Assembly: GCF_002088945.1 (NCBI RefSeq)
Contig: NZ_NCSU01000015.1
Location: forward strand, 248,001 to 312,000
DNA from: Henriciella pelagia
GTDB lineage: Bacteria > Pseudomonadota > Alphaproteobacteria > Caulobacterales > Hyphomonadaceae
DNA: 64,000 bases
Direction: 5' to 3'
The position numbers and the translations under genes are program-made. The notes under the pieces were generated by a model, which was not told where the DNA came from, made no database searches, and was given only the letters and a program-made list of their open reading frames with translations. Positions within the stretch are counted from its first letter, which is position 1, and each line of letters begins with the position of its first letter. This document shows positions 25,390 through 34,692 of the stretch, one piece after another.

Positions 25390-26067
25390 ATGGCAAAACG
25401 GCGCCCGAAGGCTGGTGAGGCTTTCTTCCAGTATTTCAGCCTGTTCCTGCTCGTCATCGCCCTTGTCGGTCTCGGGGCACGGGCCGCACTTGATTATACC
25501 AATGAGTCCCAACCGCCCCTGATCGTCGCGGCGCATGCCGTGCTCATGCTGGTCTGGTATGTGCTCGTGCCGTTCCAGGCGTCGCTCATCCGCGGCCGCG
25601 ACATCAACCGTCACAAGCGGTTTGGTGTTCTCAGCCTCGCTGTGGCCGGGGGGCTTGTCTATACGGGCGTCTACGCCGCAGGGCGTCACTTCCTGATCCA
25701 TGAAGACCCCTATGCGGTGCTCGCCAGCGCGCAGACCGTCTTCTCCTACGCGATCCTGTACCTGCTCGGCTTTATCGGACGGCGCCTGCCGAGCGCGCAT
25801 AAGCGCTTCATGATCTATGCGAGCATTTCCATCCTGCCCCCGGCCCTGATCGGCCTGTTTGCGGCTTTCGGCCTGCCTGCCCTCTTCATCCTGCCGCTCT
25901 GGCTTGTCCTGATGCTGGTTCCCATTGGCTATGACTGGCACAAGCACAAGACCGTCTACGCCTCGACCTCGATCAGCGCGGCCTTCGTCATCGTCGGCAT
26001 GCTTGTGGCGCTGGCGGTTGGCCTGCATCCAGCCTGGGCGACCTATCTCGAGGGCGTGAGAGCCTAG
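25390..26067 (+). CDS. Multi-pass membrane protein, unknown function
   Basis: A 225-residue protein with about six hydrophobic helices. The pair AAHAVLMLVWYVLVPFQASLI then NRHKRFGVLSLAVAGGLVYTG, with histidines at helix ends, resembles uncharacterised membrane proteins related to the DUF2306 group. A heme- or quinone-related role is possible but not shown. A GGGAGGG site lies upstream. Its end overlaps by 4 bases the convergent MFS gene. Confidence 0.7.
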   Translation: MAKRRPKAGEAFFQYFSLFLLVIALVGLGARAALDYTNESQPPLIVAAHAVLMLVWYVLVPFQASLIRGRDINRHKRFGVLSLAVAGGLVYTGVYAAGRHFLIHEDPYAVLASAQTVFSYAILYLLGFIGRRLPSAHKRFMIYASISILPPALIGLFAAFGLPALFILPLWLVLMLVPIGYDWHKHKTVYASTSISAAFVIVGMLVALAVGLHPAWATYLEGVRA

Positions 26068-27287
26068 CCGGTTTCGGCTGTTCCGCGGCCCTTCCAGACC
26101 CACGCGACCGCGCAGAGCGCCGTCAGCAAGGCTGTCATGACAATCGCCAGAACGGCGTTGCCGCTCCAGCCGAAGGCATCGTAGACTGCCGTGCCTGCAG
26201 AAGATGATATTCCGCCCCCGATAAACATCATCACAATATACACCGTCATCAGGCGGGTGCGGATTTTCGGGTCGAGCTTCAGGAATGTCATGCGGTTGGT
26301 GATGTCGACCGCCGGTCCCACCAATGTCATCAGCATGATCGGAATGATGAGCAGCCAGACATTATAGCCCATCGGCCAGAGCAGGCAGACTCCGGCGAAA
26401 TTGATCGACGCAAAGATCAGGCGCGCCCTGTAGGGCCCGATATTGTCGGCGACCTTGCCCAGCCAGGGGGTCGTGAAGAGGTTCAGGATGGAGAAGGCGG
26501 CGAGATAACCCACAATGTCGACGCCATAGCCCATCTCCGGCAGGTGAAGGCCAATGCCCATCCAGACAGCCAGGAACACGCCGAAGCCCAGCCCCTGGAT
26601 CGCTCCCGAAATGAGGATTTCAGGGTTCTGGCGGATCAGGCCGAACATGGAGAAGAGCAGGCGGAAATAGCTCTGCTTCGGCTCGGTGTCAGACCCGGCC
26701 TCGCGTTCGTCCATGATCAGGGGCAGCAGGATGGACACGATCAGCATGAAGGTCGCCGCAACATAGTAGACGGTGCGCCAGCCCAGGGTTTCGGCGATGA
26801 TGCCGGCCCCTGCCCGCGACACGAGGATGCCGCCGATCACCCCTGTCGTCAGCATGGCCGTCACCGCTCCAAGGCGTGCCGGATCAACGCGCTTCGACGC
26901 ATAGGTCGGCAAGAGGTATGGCGCGATCGTGAAGAAACCGAGGATGGTCGAGGCCAGCGTGAAAAGCGTGAAGTCGGTCGCAAACGCCATGCCCGTGATC
27001 GACAGGAACTGTCCGGCCACGGTGAACGTCACCAGCTTGCGGTTGGAAATCCTGTCTCCGAGCGGGAGGAGCAGGAAGACGCCCAAAGCGAGCGCAATCT
27101 GGTTAGCGCCCGGCACAATGCCGATGAGCCCCTGATCGACCTCAAAGCTGTGCGCCACTTCCGAAATGATCGGATGAATGTAGTAGGCGTTCGCCGTGAC
27201 CACGCCGCAGGCCAGGGTGAGCAGCAGGACTTCCGTTCCCGAAAGGCGCCTTTTCGAGGAAGAGTTTGGCGGCGCTATGCTATCCAC
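26064..27287 (-). CDS. MFS transporter
   Basis: A 407-residue major-facilitator permease with 12 predicted helices. The start GTEVLLLTLACGVVTANAYYIHPIISEVAHSF and LPLGDRISNRKLVTFTVAG (loop 2-3 motif A) match the drug/small-molecule efflux group (YfiS/AraJ-like). The substrate is unknown. Translation begins at a GTG. A perfect palindrome 42 bases upstream shares its half-sites with the one before the SDR gene at 10.78 kb, so the two may be co-regulated. Confidence 0.85.
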   Translation of the reverse strand: MDSIAPPNSSSKRRLSGTEVLLLTLACGVVTANAYYIHPIISEVAHSFEVDQGLIGIVPGANQIALALGVFLLLPLGDRISNRKLVTFTVAGQFLSITGMAFATDFTLFTLASTILGFFTIAPYLLPTYASKRVDPARLGAVTAMLTTGVIGGILVSRAGAGIIAETLGWRTVYYVAATFMLIVSILLPLIMDEREAGSDTEPKQSYFRLLFSMFGLIRQNPEILISGAIQGLGFGVFLAVWMGIGLHLPEMGYGVDIVGYLAAFSILNLFTTPWLGKVADNIGPYRARLIFASINFAGVCLLWPMGYNVWLLIIPIMLMTLVGPAVDITNRMTFLKLDPKIRTRLMTVYIVMMFIGGGISSSAGTAVYDAFGWSGNAVLAIVMTALLTALCAVAWVWKGRGTAETG

Positions 27288-27328
27288 GACGTTTGCCCCC
27301 GGCTTCTCAGTGCAGGCTCCTCACATAA

Positions 27329-27350
27329 ATTGCTTCACGCATGAAGCAAT
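27329..27350. promoter_or_regulatory. Palindromic operator of the MFS gene
   Basis: ATTGCTTCA (27329-27337) and TGAAGCAAT (27342-27350) are perfect 9-bp arms around CGCA. The inner GCTTCA-N4-TGAAGC equals the site before the SDR gene. No regulator gene is adjacent. Confidence 0.6.
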
Positions 27351-27477
27351 GTTGTCTTTGCGCGAGGGTCTGTTGCGGCGCATACCAGCGGAGCGGGCGT
27401 CGACCTGAAATCAGCCTGTGATCGGCCCATAACCGGCCTGCGAAAACCCCACCTTCAGGACCGGTTTATCCAGAGGA

Positions 27478-29031
27478 TTATTCGAGCAGCTGCACCATCG
27501 CGTAGCGGTTCATGGCCTGCTCGTCGATGCCGAAACCGGGGTCTTTCAGCGGGCGGTGCTTGCCGTAATTCTGATAGGCTTCGAAGGCTTCCTTCGGCAC
27601 ACCCTGCGCCACCAGCAGCGCTTCGACCGACCGCGCGCGCTCACGGCAGATACTCGCCTTCATTTCGTCGCCGGAGCAGCCTGAAACGACCCGCAACCTG
27701 CCCTTCTCGGCATGTCCAGACGCCGTGAAATCTGCAAACAATTCAATGTTTTCAGTGGCCTCTTGAGAGACTTCAGCGCTCTCGAAACCAAAGAAGACAA
27801 ACAGGGCATCATCAAGCCGCGCATATTCCGGTGCGTCCTCAATGGTCCGCGTCATGAAGGCTGCCTTGGCAGCGGTCTGCATCACATCCTTGCGCCACGG
27901 CGCAACCATGTCGCCGATCAGCGTGTCCACGCCCAGCACCGCCTTTATCTGGCCTTCTGTCAGCGGCGCTGCCGCGTCCTCCTCCTCGTTGCCCAGCGGC
28001 GCAATCAGGTCGCCGTCACTGTTGTAACCACGGCCCACATCATTGTCTGAAGGCGGGTCCGACAGGCCCGGCGCCTCCAGCAACCCGCCCTGCGGCCGGT
28101 CACTGAGGGCCTCAAGTTCCGTGGGCTCTGGCGCTTCAAGCTGGCGTAGTCTCGTTTCCACCAGCGCCCGACTTTTCGTGTCGGGGAAAGCTGCCAGAAA
28201 ACTCTTTAGCACACCCGGGCTCTCCGACGTCAGCGACGCCATCAACGCAGCCGCCTCAGCCTTCTCATCATCGTCCACCTCGCAGCCTGCAAAGCAGTAA
28301 TCTTCCGTGCCGCGCAAGCCACTTTCGATCCAGGGCTGCTGGCGATAGCCCGTGCGCTGCTCGACCCGCGTCGCGACACGCCGGAACAGGGTCTCCGCCG
28401 ACACGCCGGGCTGGGCGATGAGTTCTGACAGGGCCAGGGTAAATTCGCTGTTTCCTCCCACACCATCTTCTGCCACGGCGCCGGGGGCGGTCGAATAAGC
28501 GATCAATGTTCCCCGCACGCGCCCGGTTGGTGCGAGCCCGCCTGCCGTGGTGCGAACTGCAGCTGGTAACGGGTTATTGCGGCAGGCATCGAGCACAATG
28601 AAGTTGGCCGCATTGCCGGCATTTTCCAGATAGCGGAACAACAGTTCCAGACGCGGCGCGTTCGCCCAGATGTCGGCTTCATTATAGGCAACCAGATCCG
28701 TCGGGATGAGATAGTTGAGACCCTCCGACTGAACGCCGTGCCCCGCAAAGAAGAAGAAGCCTGTGGCATCCGGACCTGCCTCTTTCAGCGCAGCACCGAA
28801 CGCGGCGAAGGCGTCCTCCATCTCGTCTTCATCGGCGTTGAAGACCGTCATTACCTCATAGTCGAGGCCTTCCAGAGCGGCCTTCATGAGACGCGCATCT
28901 CGTACGGGATTTTCGAGCGCCCAGCCTGGCGTCTCGTACTGGGAATTTCCGATCACCAGCGCAATACGCGGTTCTGCCAGCGCTGGAATGGAAATCATCG
29001 CAGCAAATGTCGCAGCAAGTAAGGTCCGCAT
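27478..29031 (-). CDS. Exported caspase-fold (C14) protein with OmpA-like C-terminus
   Basis: A 517-residue protein with a cleavable signal (MRTLLAATFAAMISIPALAE). Residues ~20-265 are a caspase/metacaspase-like domain with the catalytic pair visible: His98 in FFFFAGHGVQ and Cys150 in FIVLDACRNNP. A helical linker and an acidic low-complexity region follow. Residues ~420-517 resemble an OmpA-like domain (FFGFESAEVSQEATENIELFADF, then CRERARSVEALLVAQGV). The export signal and the cell-wall-like tail suggest a periplasmic role. GGGAGA before 29031 fixes the start. Substrates are unknown. Confidence 0.82.
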   Translation of the reverse strand: MRTLLAATFAAMISIPALAEPRIALVIGNSQYETPGWALENPVRDARLMKAALEGLDYEVMTVFNADEDEMEDAFAAFGAALKEAGPDATGFFFFAGHGVQSEGLNYLIPTDLVAYNEADIWANAPRLELLFRYLENAGNAANFIVLDACRNNPLPAAVRTTAGGLAPTGRVRGTLIAYSTAPGAVAEDGVGGNSEFTLALSELIAQPGVSAETLFRRVATRVEQRTGYRQQPWIESGLRGTEDYCFAGCEVDDDEKAEAAALMASLTSESPGVLKSFLAAFPDTKSRALVETRLRQLEAPEPTELEALSDRPQGGLLEAPGLSDPPSDNDVGRGYNSDGDLIAPLGNEEEDAAAPLTEGQIKAVLGVDTLIGDMVAPWRKDVMQTAAKAAFMTRTIEDAPEYARLDDALFVFFGFESAEVSQEATENIELFADFTASGHAEKGRLRVVSGCSGDEMKASICRERARSVEALLVAQGVPKEAFEAYQNYGKHRPLKDPGFGIDEQAMNRYAMVQLLE

Positions 29032-29122
29032 AAAAATCTCCCACCCGATGCCAGCCAGCATCGAATGGGAGGATAGGACAGCCTTTCAGGGACGGGCAAG
29101 TCACTTGCCCGCCCTGCAATGC

Positions 29123-30172
29123 CTAGGTCAGTTTCGGCTCTGCGAGGCTTCCCGCTGCAGGCTTGGATGGCTTGCCCTTGCCGAGCCGGAAGGCCGCAGG
29201 CCGGGTATAGAGAACATTGAGTGGTGTACCCTTGATGACCCAATGGAAGACCAGAGGTGCGGCCACCGCAATGATCAGGACCATGAGGCTTGCCGTGCCG
29301 ATATCAGGAATGATGCCCGTTGCGGCAAAGCCCTTTTGCGCAGCCTTCATGGGGATAAAGAAGGTGAGATAGATCACGATGGAATGCTTGCCGGCATAGC
29401 GGATCACGCCGCCGACATCGAAGCGGGCCATCAGCGCTGCAACGGCAACAATCGCAAACGCGCCGGCAAAACCCAGCACCAGGCTAATGCCCGGCAGTTC
29501 GCTATAGCCGGTGCTGACAACCACACCGTTCCAGACTGCCCAGGCCAACAGTGCGGCAATGGCAGCTTCGAAATGTTTGGCCACTTCCCCAGCGAACTTG
29601 AAGACGAGTGGCGCGAAAGCGTAGCCCGCGAAGAAATAGACATACCAGTTCGCAAACCGGTTCGTGACCGACCAGCCCGTCTCGATGCCACCGGTGTAGA
29701 AGGCTGTGTGCAACAGGACAGCGCCGAAGAAGACGGCAAGCACAGGCACCTGACGCAACAGGCGCGTTACAACGTAGAAGACGAGAAGCTGGTGGATGAA
29801 CCACAGGCTGCTGGCTGGAAAGATCAGCTGCTTGAGAAAAATCATGCCGACCGCAGCAGGGTCACTCAGGAGGAGATCTGCTTCAAAGGCGATTGTCTGC
29901 AAGCCGAGCCAGAGCAGGTAGAAATACGCAAAGTGAATGACCTTCCGGTCAATGTAGTCCCGGATTGGGCCATTAATGGACCGTGAGAGGAACAGGCCTG
30001 CGATCAGGAAGAAGTCGGGCATACGGAATGGCTTGGCGAAGGCGACCACGTCATGCATCCACCCGGTGCCATGTACCATTTCGCCATAATTAAGCGTGGA
30101 ATGCATCATCACGACCAGAATGATGCAGATGCCCTTGCCGTAATCGACCCAGTTTACGCGATTGTCGGTCAT
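29123..30172 (-). CDS. Acyltransferase-3 family membrane protein
   Basis: A 349-residue multi-helix protein. It opens with VNWVDYGKGICIILVVMMHSTLNYG, the DxxKGIxIxxVVxxH pattern of the acyltransferase-3 subgroup that includes exopolysaccharide O-acetylases. MPDFFLIAGLFLSRS follows, where the family has a conserved FFxxSGF-like stretch. Probably O-acylates a surface glycan. The neighbouring caspase-fold gene lies downstream on the same strand, but nothing shows a shared role. Confidence 0.83.
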   Translation of the reverse strand: MTDNRVNWVDYGKGICIILVVMMHSTLNYGEMVHGTGWMHDVVAFAKPFRMPDFFLIAGLFLSRSINGPIRDYIDRKVIHFAYFYLLWLGLQTIAFEADLLLSDPAAVGMIFLKQLIFPASSLWFIHQLLVFYVVTRLLRQVPVLAVFFGAVLLHTAFYTGGIETGWSVTNRFANWYVYFFAGYAFAPLVFKFAGEVAKHFEAAIAALLAWAVWNGVVVSTGYSELPGISLVLGFAGAFAIVAVAALMARFDVGGVIRYAGKHSIVIYLTFFIPMKAAQKGFAATGIIPDIGTASLMVLIIAVAAPLVFHWVIKGTPLNVLYTRPAAFRLGKGKPSKPAAGSLAEPKLT

Positions 30173-30424
30173 TTACCCGTCCTCAAAACTAACCTGACAG
30201 GCGAAATGCAAATTTCGTGCACAATTGTCGGGGGGTGCTGATTAATAATTGTGGCAATCTGGAACACTGAATGCCTTCAAATCGTCTTTGTCCCCGCCAA
30301 GCTCTGCCACACCTGTAGGCTTCACTAATCCTTGACCGGGGGTTCCGGCATGGAGAAAAGCATGGTTCAAGACTCGACGTACTGGCAACCTGGCTCGGCC
30401 GGGTTGGGTTTGAAGGAGAAGACT

Positions 30425-31120
30425 ATGGCGACGATCGCCCTGGTGGATGACGACGAAAACATCGTGGCATCGCTGAAGATGTTTTTCGAAGCCGAAGGCT
30501 ACACCGTCAAAACCTATCATGACGGTCTTGCCGCGCTGTCAGGCCTGACAGAGACACCGCCCGATCTCGCCATCCTCGATGTGAAGATGCCGAAGATGGA
30601 TGGCATGGAGCTGCTGCGCCGCCTGCGCCAGACATCCGAACTGCCCGTCATCTTCCTCACCTCCAAGGATGAAGAGATTGACGAGGTCATCGGGTTCAAC
30701 ATTGGCGCCGACGACTTTGTCCGCAAGCCCTGCTCCAACCGTCTTCTGTCTGAACGGGTAAAAGCCGTCCTGCGCCGCTCGCGCGCTGGCGAACCCGGCA
30801 ACGAGGAAGGTGACCAGAAGCCCATCGTTCGCGGACGCCTCACGCTCGACCCGAACCGTCATGCCTGTTCCTGGGACGGCGATCCGGTTCGCCTGACCGT
30901 GACGGAATTCCTGATCCTGCAGTCGCTGGCACAGCGTCCGGGCTATGTGAAGTCCCGCGACCAGCTGATGGACGCGGCCTATGACGATCAGATCTATGTC
31001 GACGATCGCACCATCGACAGCCACATCAAACGCCTTCGCAAGAAGTTCCGCGAAGTCGACGATGAGTTCGACGCGATCGAGACGCTTTACGGTGTCGGAT
31101 ACCGCTACAACGAGAGCTGA
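30425..31120 (+). CDS. chvI: Response regulator ChvI
   Basis: A 231-residue OmpR-family regulator. The receiver domain has the acidic pocket DDDE, the phospho-accepting Asp in [13 protein letters not shown] (near residue 52) and the Lys in VRKPC. The winged-helix DNA-binding domain spans ~130-230 ([30 protein letters not shown], then [15 protein letters not shown]). These match alphaproteobacterial ChvI, which with ChvG controls envelope, acid and host-contact responses. AGGAGA sits 5 bases before the ATG at 30425. Its kinase gene lies 1.2 kb downstream, separated by two unrelated genes. Confidence 0.92.
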   Translation: MATIALVDDDENIVASLKMFFEAEGYTVKTYHDGLAALSGLTETPPDLAILDVKMPKMDGMELLRRLRQTSELPVIFLTSKDEEIDEVIGFNIGADDFVRKPCSNRLLSERVKAVLRRSRAGEPGNEEGDQKPIVRGRLTLDPNRHACSWDGDPVRLTVTEFLILQSLAQRPGYVKSRDQLMDAAYDDQIYVDDRTIDSHIKRLRKKFREVDDEFDAIETLYGVGYRYNES

Positions 31121-31140
31121 GCGCGCCTGAGACCGTGCGT

Positions 31141-31665
31141 CTAGCCCGTCTTGAGCTGGATCTGCCCGAGATAATCACGCTTGCCGAGCGGCACGCCCTT
31201 CATGCGAAGAATGTCGTAGGCCGTCGTCGCGTGGAAATACAGGTTCGGCTTCGAGAATGAAAACAGGAAACCTTCCGCCGTGAACGGCATGGCCTGTTCA
31301 CGAAAGCGGAAGATGACGTCCTTGCCGCCGAGCGCGTTTACGTCGTCAGGTGAAAGAGCCTTCAGTCGCTCATCAGTCTCCGCAAGCGCAGCCTGATACC
31401 CCGCATAGTCGTGCGTTTTCAGCCCCGAAGCTGCGTTGAACTCGCCTGCCCTGACCCCGTCGATTGCACCGATTGAATGATGAATGACAGAATCCAGCTG
31501 AAAGGTCAGTGGCAGCATGGTTTCGTGGATGCAGTCAGACAGGAGCGCATCAGCACTCTTGCCTTCCGCTTCACAATGCTTCGCCCCCTTGGCCAGCACG
31601 CCCTGCACGCTGCCCACAATCTGGCGCATTGGCGGGATAACTGCATCGTAGAGTGAAATCGTCAT
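31141..31665 (-). CDS. DUF1993 family protein
   Basis: A 174-residue protein matching DUF1993: MLPLTFQLDSVIHHSIGAIDGVRAGEF, then FLFSFSKPNLYFHATTAYDILRMKGVPLGKRDYLG. The family has a four-helix DinB-like fold; its function is unknown. It lies between chvI and chvG but on the opposite strand, so it is an insertion into that cluster and not part of the operon. Confidence 0.85.
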   Translation of the reverse strand: MTISLYDAVIPPMRQIVGSVQGVLAKGAKHCEAEGKSADALLSDCIHETMLPLTFQLDSVIHHSIGAIDGVRAGEFNAASGLKTHDYAGYQAALAETDERLKALSPDDVNALGGKDVIFRFREQAMPFTAEGFLFSFSKPNLYFHATTAYDILRMKGVPLGKRDYLGQIQLKTG

Positions 31666-31800
31666 TGGCTGCTTTCCTTCTGTATAGGTCCCGCAAGCTG
31701 TACTGTCGGCTCATTACAGAAACAAGCAAATGCGATGAGGGGTTTGCTCTGCGGCTCGCGCGCCTTATGCCGGGGGAGACATTCAAATGGAGACTTCCAA

Positions 31801-32265
31801 ATGGCAGACGCTGAAAATACAATTCTCATGGAAACCACCCAGGGCCCGGTGAAGATCGAGCTGCGCCCGGATCTTGCGCCAAAGCATGTCGACCGCATCA
31901 AGGAGCTGGCACGCGAGGGATTTTATGACGGGATTGTGTTTCACCGCGTCATCGACGGCTTCATGGCGCAGGCTGGCTGCCCGAATGGCACGGGCACGGG
32001 CGGCTCCGACAAGCCGGACCTGCCGCAGGAATTCAACAATGAGCCACACGTTCGCGGCACCTGCTCAATGGCACGGACGAATAATCCCAATTCGGCCAAC
32101 TCCCAGTTCTTCATCTGCTTCGACGATGCGAGCTTCCTGAACCGCCAGTATACAGTGTGGGGCAAGGTCGTGGATGGAATGGAGAATATCGATCAGCTGA
32201 AGCGCGGCGAGCCGGTCCGTAATCCGGACTCGATCGTCTCCATGAAGGTTGCTGCCGACGCCTGA
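31801..32265 (+). CDS. Cyclophilin-type peptidyl-prolyl isomerase
   Basis: A 154-residue cytosolic cyclophilin catalysing proline cis-trans isomerisation. It shows the catalytic region FYDGIVFHRVIDGFMAQAGCP with Arg and Phe, the segment CSMARTNNPNSANSQFFICF and NRQYTVWGKVVDGMENID. No signal peptide is present. The start is taken at 31801 (MADAENTILMETTQGPVKIEL); GGAG is 8 bases upstream. It precedes chvG on the same strand by 35 bases and may be co-transcribed with it. Confidence 0.93.
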   Translation: MADAENTILMETTQGPVKIELRPDLAPKHVDRIKELAREGFYDGIVFHRVIDGFMAQAGCPNGTGTGGSDKPDLPQEFNNEPHVRGTCSMARTNNPNSANSQFFICFDDASFLNRQYTVWGKVVDGMENIDQLKRGEPVRNPDSIVSMKVAADA

Positions 32266-32300
32266 TCCAGGCCGGACCGGAACAGACGGGCTGAACAAGC

Positions 32301-33911
32301 ATGGCAAAGCGGGGTGAGGACAAGAAGGGGGCAAGGGAGCGCGGCAAGCAGCTCTTCGGCTCGCGCATTGCTCGCCTCATCTTTGCCTCCAACCTCGCTG
32401 GTCTCGCCATTCTCATCATCGGCGCCATGGTGCTGAACGAGATGCGGGCAAGCTTCGTTGTCGCGAAGAAACAGGACCTGATCGGACAGGCACAGGTCTT
32501 CTCCAACCTGCTGGCCGAAGGCGCGACCTTTGGCCAGCCGCAGCCTGTCATGGATGAGGAACTGGCCCGGGCGACACTGGCCGACCTGTCTCTCCCGGTC
32601 TCTGTCCGCGGCAAGGTGTATGGACCTGATGTCGACCTGATCGGGGACAGCTACTTCCTGTCTGACCGGGTCATCGTCTCTGCCCTGCCCCCGATCCAGG
32701 AGCCAAGCCAGCTCTCGCGCTGGGGCCGCTCGCTGTCAGAATGGGCGGTATCAACCTTTGGAGCCCTCGTCCCCAATCGCGGCGGGGATGCCGTCCGGAC
32801 CCAGACCTTCGAGGAAGAGTTCGCCGTCGCGCTCGATGGCGGTGAAGCGGCGAGCCAGCGCTTCAATGATCGTGGACAGCGCATCATCTCCGTCTCGGTG
32901 CCGGTGCAGCACGTCTCAGCTGTCGTTGGCGTTCTGACGCTGGAATCCAATGACATCGACGACATCATACGCGCCGAACGGGCGGCGCTCATCCCCTTCA
33001 TCGGCGTGGCGGTCCTCGTCGCGCTCATTACCTCGGCCCTGTTGACGTTAGGCATTGCGCGCCCGCTGCGCCGGCTGTCCAGGGCTGCCGATGACGTGCG
33101 GTCCGGCTCGACCCAGCAGCTGGACCTGCCCAACATTACCCGGCGAAGAGACGAGATTGGCGCGCTCGCCACCTCCATGGAGGCGATGACCGAAGCGCTG
33201 TTCGAACGCATCACCTCAAACGAACGCTTCGCCGCCGACGTCGCGCACGAACTGAAGAACCCGCTGACATCCATCCGCTCCGCTGTGGAAACGGCCGAAC
33301 GCGTGAAGGACAATCCTGAAGCGATGCAGAAGCTGCACAAGGTGATCGCGCAGGATGTCGGAAGGCTTGACCGCCTGATCACCGACATCTCAAACGCATC
33401 GCGCCTGGAAGCAGAGATCACGCGTGTGCCGACCGAAGCGCTGAACATTTCGCGCTTCGTGTCTGACATCGTCTCGACCTATGAACATATCGGGCTGGAC
33501 GAGGATATGCCGTCGGTCGTCTTCGAAGATCAGACCATGGGCGCGGGGCTGCGTGTTCGCGGCCGCGAAGGGCCGCTCGGTCAGGTCATCCGCAACCTCA
33601 TCGACAATGCGATCTCGTTCTCACCAAAGCACGGGACGGTCTCGGTGCGTATTGAACAGGGACGGCTCGGACCGCAGACCACGGCCCGCGTCATTGTCGA
33701 GGATGACGGCCCCGGCATTCCCGAAGACAGGCTGGAGAAGATTTTCGACCGGTTCTACACCGACCGTCCAAAGGGATCCGCATTCGGCAAGAATTCAGGA
33801 CTCGGCCTCTCCATCGTCCGCCAGATCGTCACGACCCATATGGGTAATGTCACGGCCGAGAACCGGAACCAGGGCGGAGCCAGGTTCACCGTGGAGCTTC
33901 CCGCAACGTAA
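32301..33911 (+). CDS. chvG: Sensor histidine kinase ChvG
   Basis: A 536-residue membrane kinase. Two transmembrane helices (near residues 30-52 and 230-252) flank a periplasmic sensor region with the conserved SLPVSVRGKVYGPDVDLIGDSYFLSDRV. A HAMP domain follows, then the H-box FAADVAHELKNPLTSIRSAVE (phospho-accepting His near 318), and N, G1 and G2 boxes (NLIDNAISFS, DDGPGIP, GLGLSIVRQI). It matches alphaproteobacterial ChvG/ExoS. In many relatives chvI and chvG are adjacent and hprK follows; neither is the case here. Confidence 0.92.
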   Translation: MAKRGEDKKGARERGKQLFGSRIARLIFASNLAGLAILIIGAMVLNEMRASFVVAKKQDLIGQAQVFSNLLAEGATFGQPQPVMDEELARATLADLSLPVSVRGKVYGPDVDLIGDSYFLSDRVIVSALPPIQEPSQLSRWGRSLSEWAVSTFGALVPNRGGDAVRTQTFEEEFAVALDGGEAASQRFNDRGQRIISVSVPVQHVSAVVGVLTLESNDIDDIIRAERAALIPFIGVAVLVALITSALLTLGIARPLRRLSRAADDVRSGSTQQLDLPNITRRRDEIGALATSMEAMTEALFERITSNERFAADVAHELKNPLTSIRSAVETAERVKDNPEAMQKLHKVIAQDVGRLDRLITDISNASRLEAEITRVPTEALNISRFVSDIVSTYEHIGLDEDMPSVVFEDQTMGAGLRVRGREGPLGQVIRNLIDNAISFSPKHGTVSVRIEQGRLGPQTTARVIVEDDGPGIPEDRLEKIFDRFYTDRPKGSAFGKNSGLGLSIVRQIVTTHMGNVTAENRNQGGARFTVELPAT

Positions 33912-33990
33912 ACGGACAGCCATTTTAATCTTGACGTGCCGCCCATGTCTGTCAGCATCCTGACATTAGGGGTTGTACGGTAGAGAAGAG

Positions 33991-34395
33991 ATGATCGGCA
34001 TTGTGGTCGTCAGTCACGGCAAACTGGCACGGGAGCTCGTCCGGGCGACCGAGCATGTCGTTGGCGAGCAGGACTATTTCCGGTCGATCTCGATTGAAGC
34101 GGAAGACGACATTGACGCCCGGCGCGAGCAGATCCGCGAAACAGTCGCCGCCTGCAATACTGGCAAGGGCGTTCTCATCGCCACGGACATGTTCGGCGGC
34201 ACGCCGTCCAATCTGGCCATTTCGGTCATGCCGGACGCGAAGATCGAAGTCATCGCCGGGGTGAACCTGCCCATGCTGATCAAGCTGATCGAGGTGCGCG
34301 ACCAGGTGAAGCTGGACGAAGCGGCAAGAGTGGGGCGGGATGCGGGGCAGAAATATATCCGCATCGCATCGGAAGTGATGGGTCAGACAGCTTGA
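33991..34395 (+). CDS. PTS EIIA protein, mannose family
   Basis: A 134-residue EIIA-Man-type domain. The phospho-accepting His is in the opening IGIVVVSHGKLA (His9), and IATDMFGGTPSNLAISVM is the family's second signature. No sugar permease is nearby. In alphaproteobacteria this protein with HPr forms a regulatory phosphorelay instead of a sugar transport system. The start is 33991. Its stop overlaps the ATG of the HPr gene by one base. Confidence 0.92.
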   Translation: MIGIVVVSHGKLARELVRATEHVVGEQDYFRSISIEAEDDIDARREQIRETVAACNTGKGVLIATDMFGGTPSNLAISVMPDAKIEVIAGVNLPMLIKLIEVRDQVKLDEAARVGRDAGQKYIRIASEVMGQTA

Positions 34396-34688
34396 TGGAA
34401 CATACGACCAGCGTCGAAAAGCGGGTCCGCATCGTGAACCGAAAGGGGTTGCATGCGCGTGCATCGGCCAAGCTCGCCCGGCTTGCCGCCACCTTGCCGG
34501 CCGAGGTCTTCCTGCTTCGAAATGGCGATGTCGCCAATGCGATCTCGATCATGGACCTTCTGATGCTGGCCGCCCACCAGGGTAGCGAAGTCGATATCAA
34601 GGCCCATGGCAAGGATGCCGAAGCCGCCGTCGATGCTGTCGCCGCGCTGATTGCCGACGGCTTTGGCGAGAATGACGAGGACGACTGA
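34395..34688 (+). CDS. ptsH: HPr phosphocarrier protein
   Basis: A ~97-residue HPr. The active-site His lies in NRKGLHARASAKLARLA, and the regulatory Ser region reads NAISIMDLLMLAA. It is translationally coupled to the EIIA gene (TGATG overlap). In related bacteria Ser phosphorylation is carried out by HPr kinase, whose gene I do not find here. An acidic tail ends the protein. Confidence 0.93.
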   Translation: MEHTTSVEKRVRIVNRKGLHARASAKLARLAATLPAEVFLLRNGDVANAISIMDLLMLAAHQGSEVDIKAHGKDAEAAVDAVAALIADGFGENDEDD

Positions 34689-34692
34689 GCGC

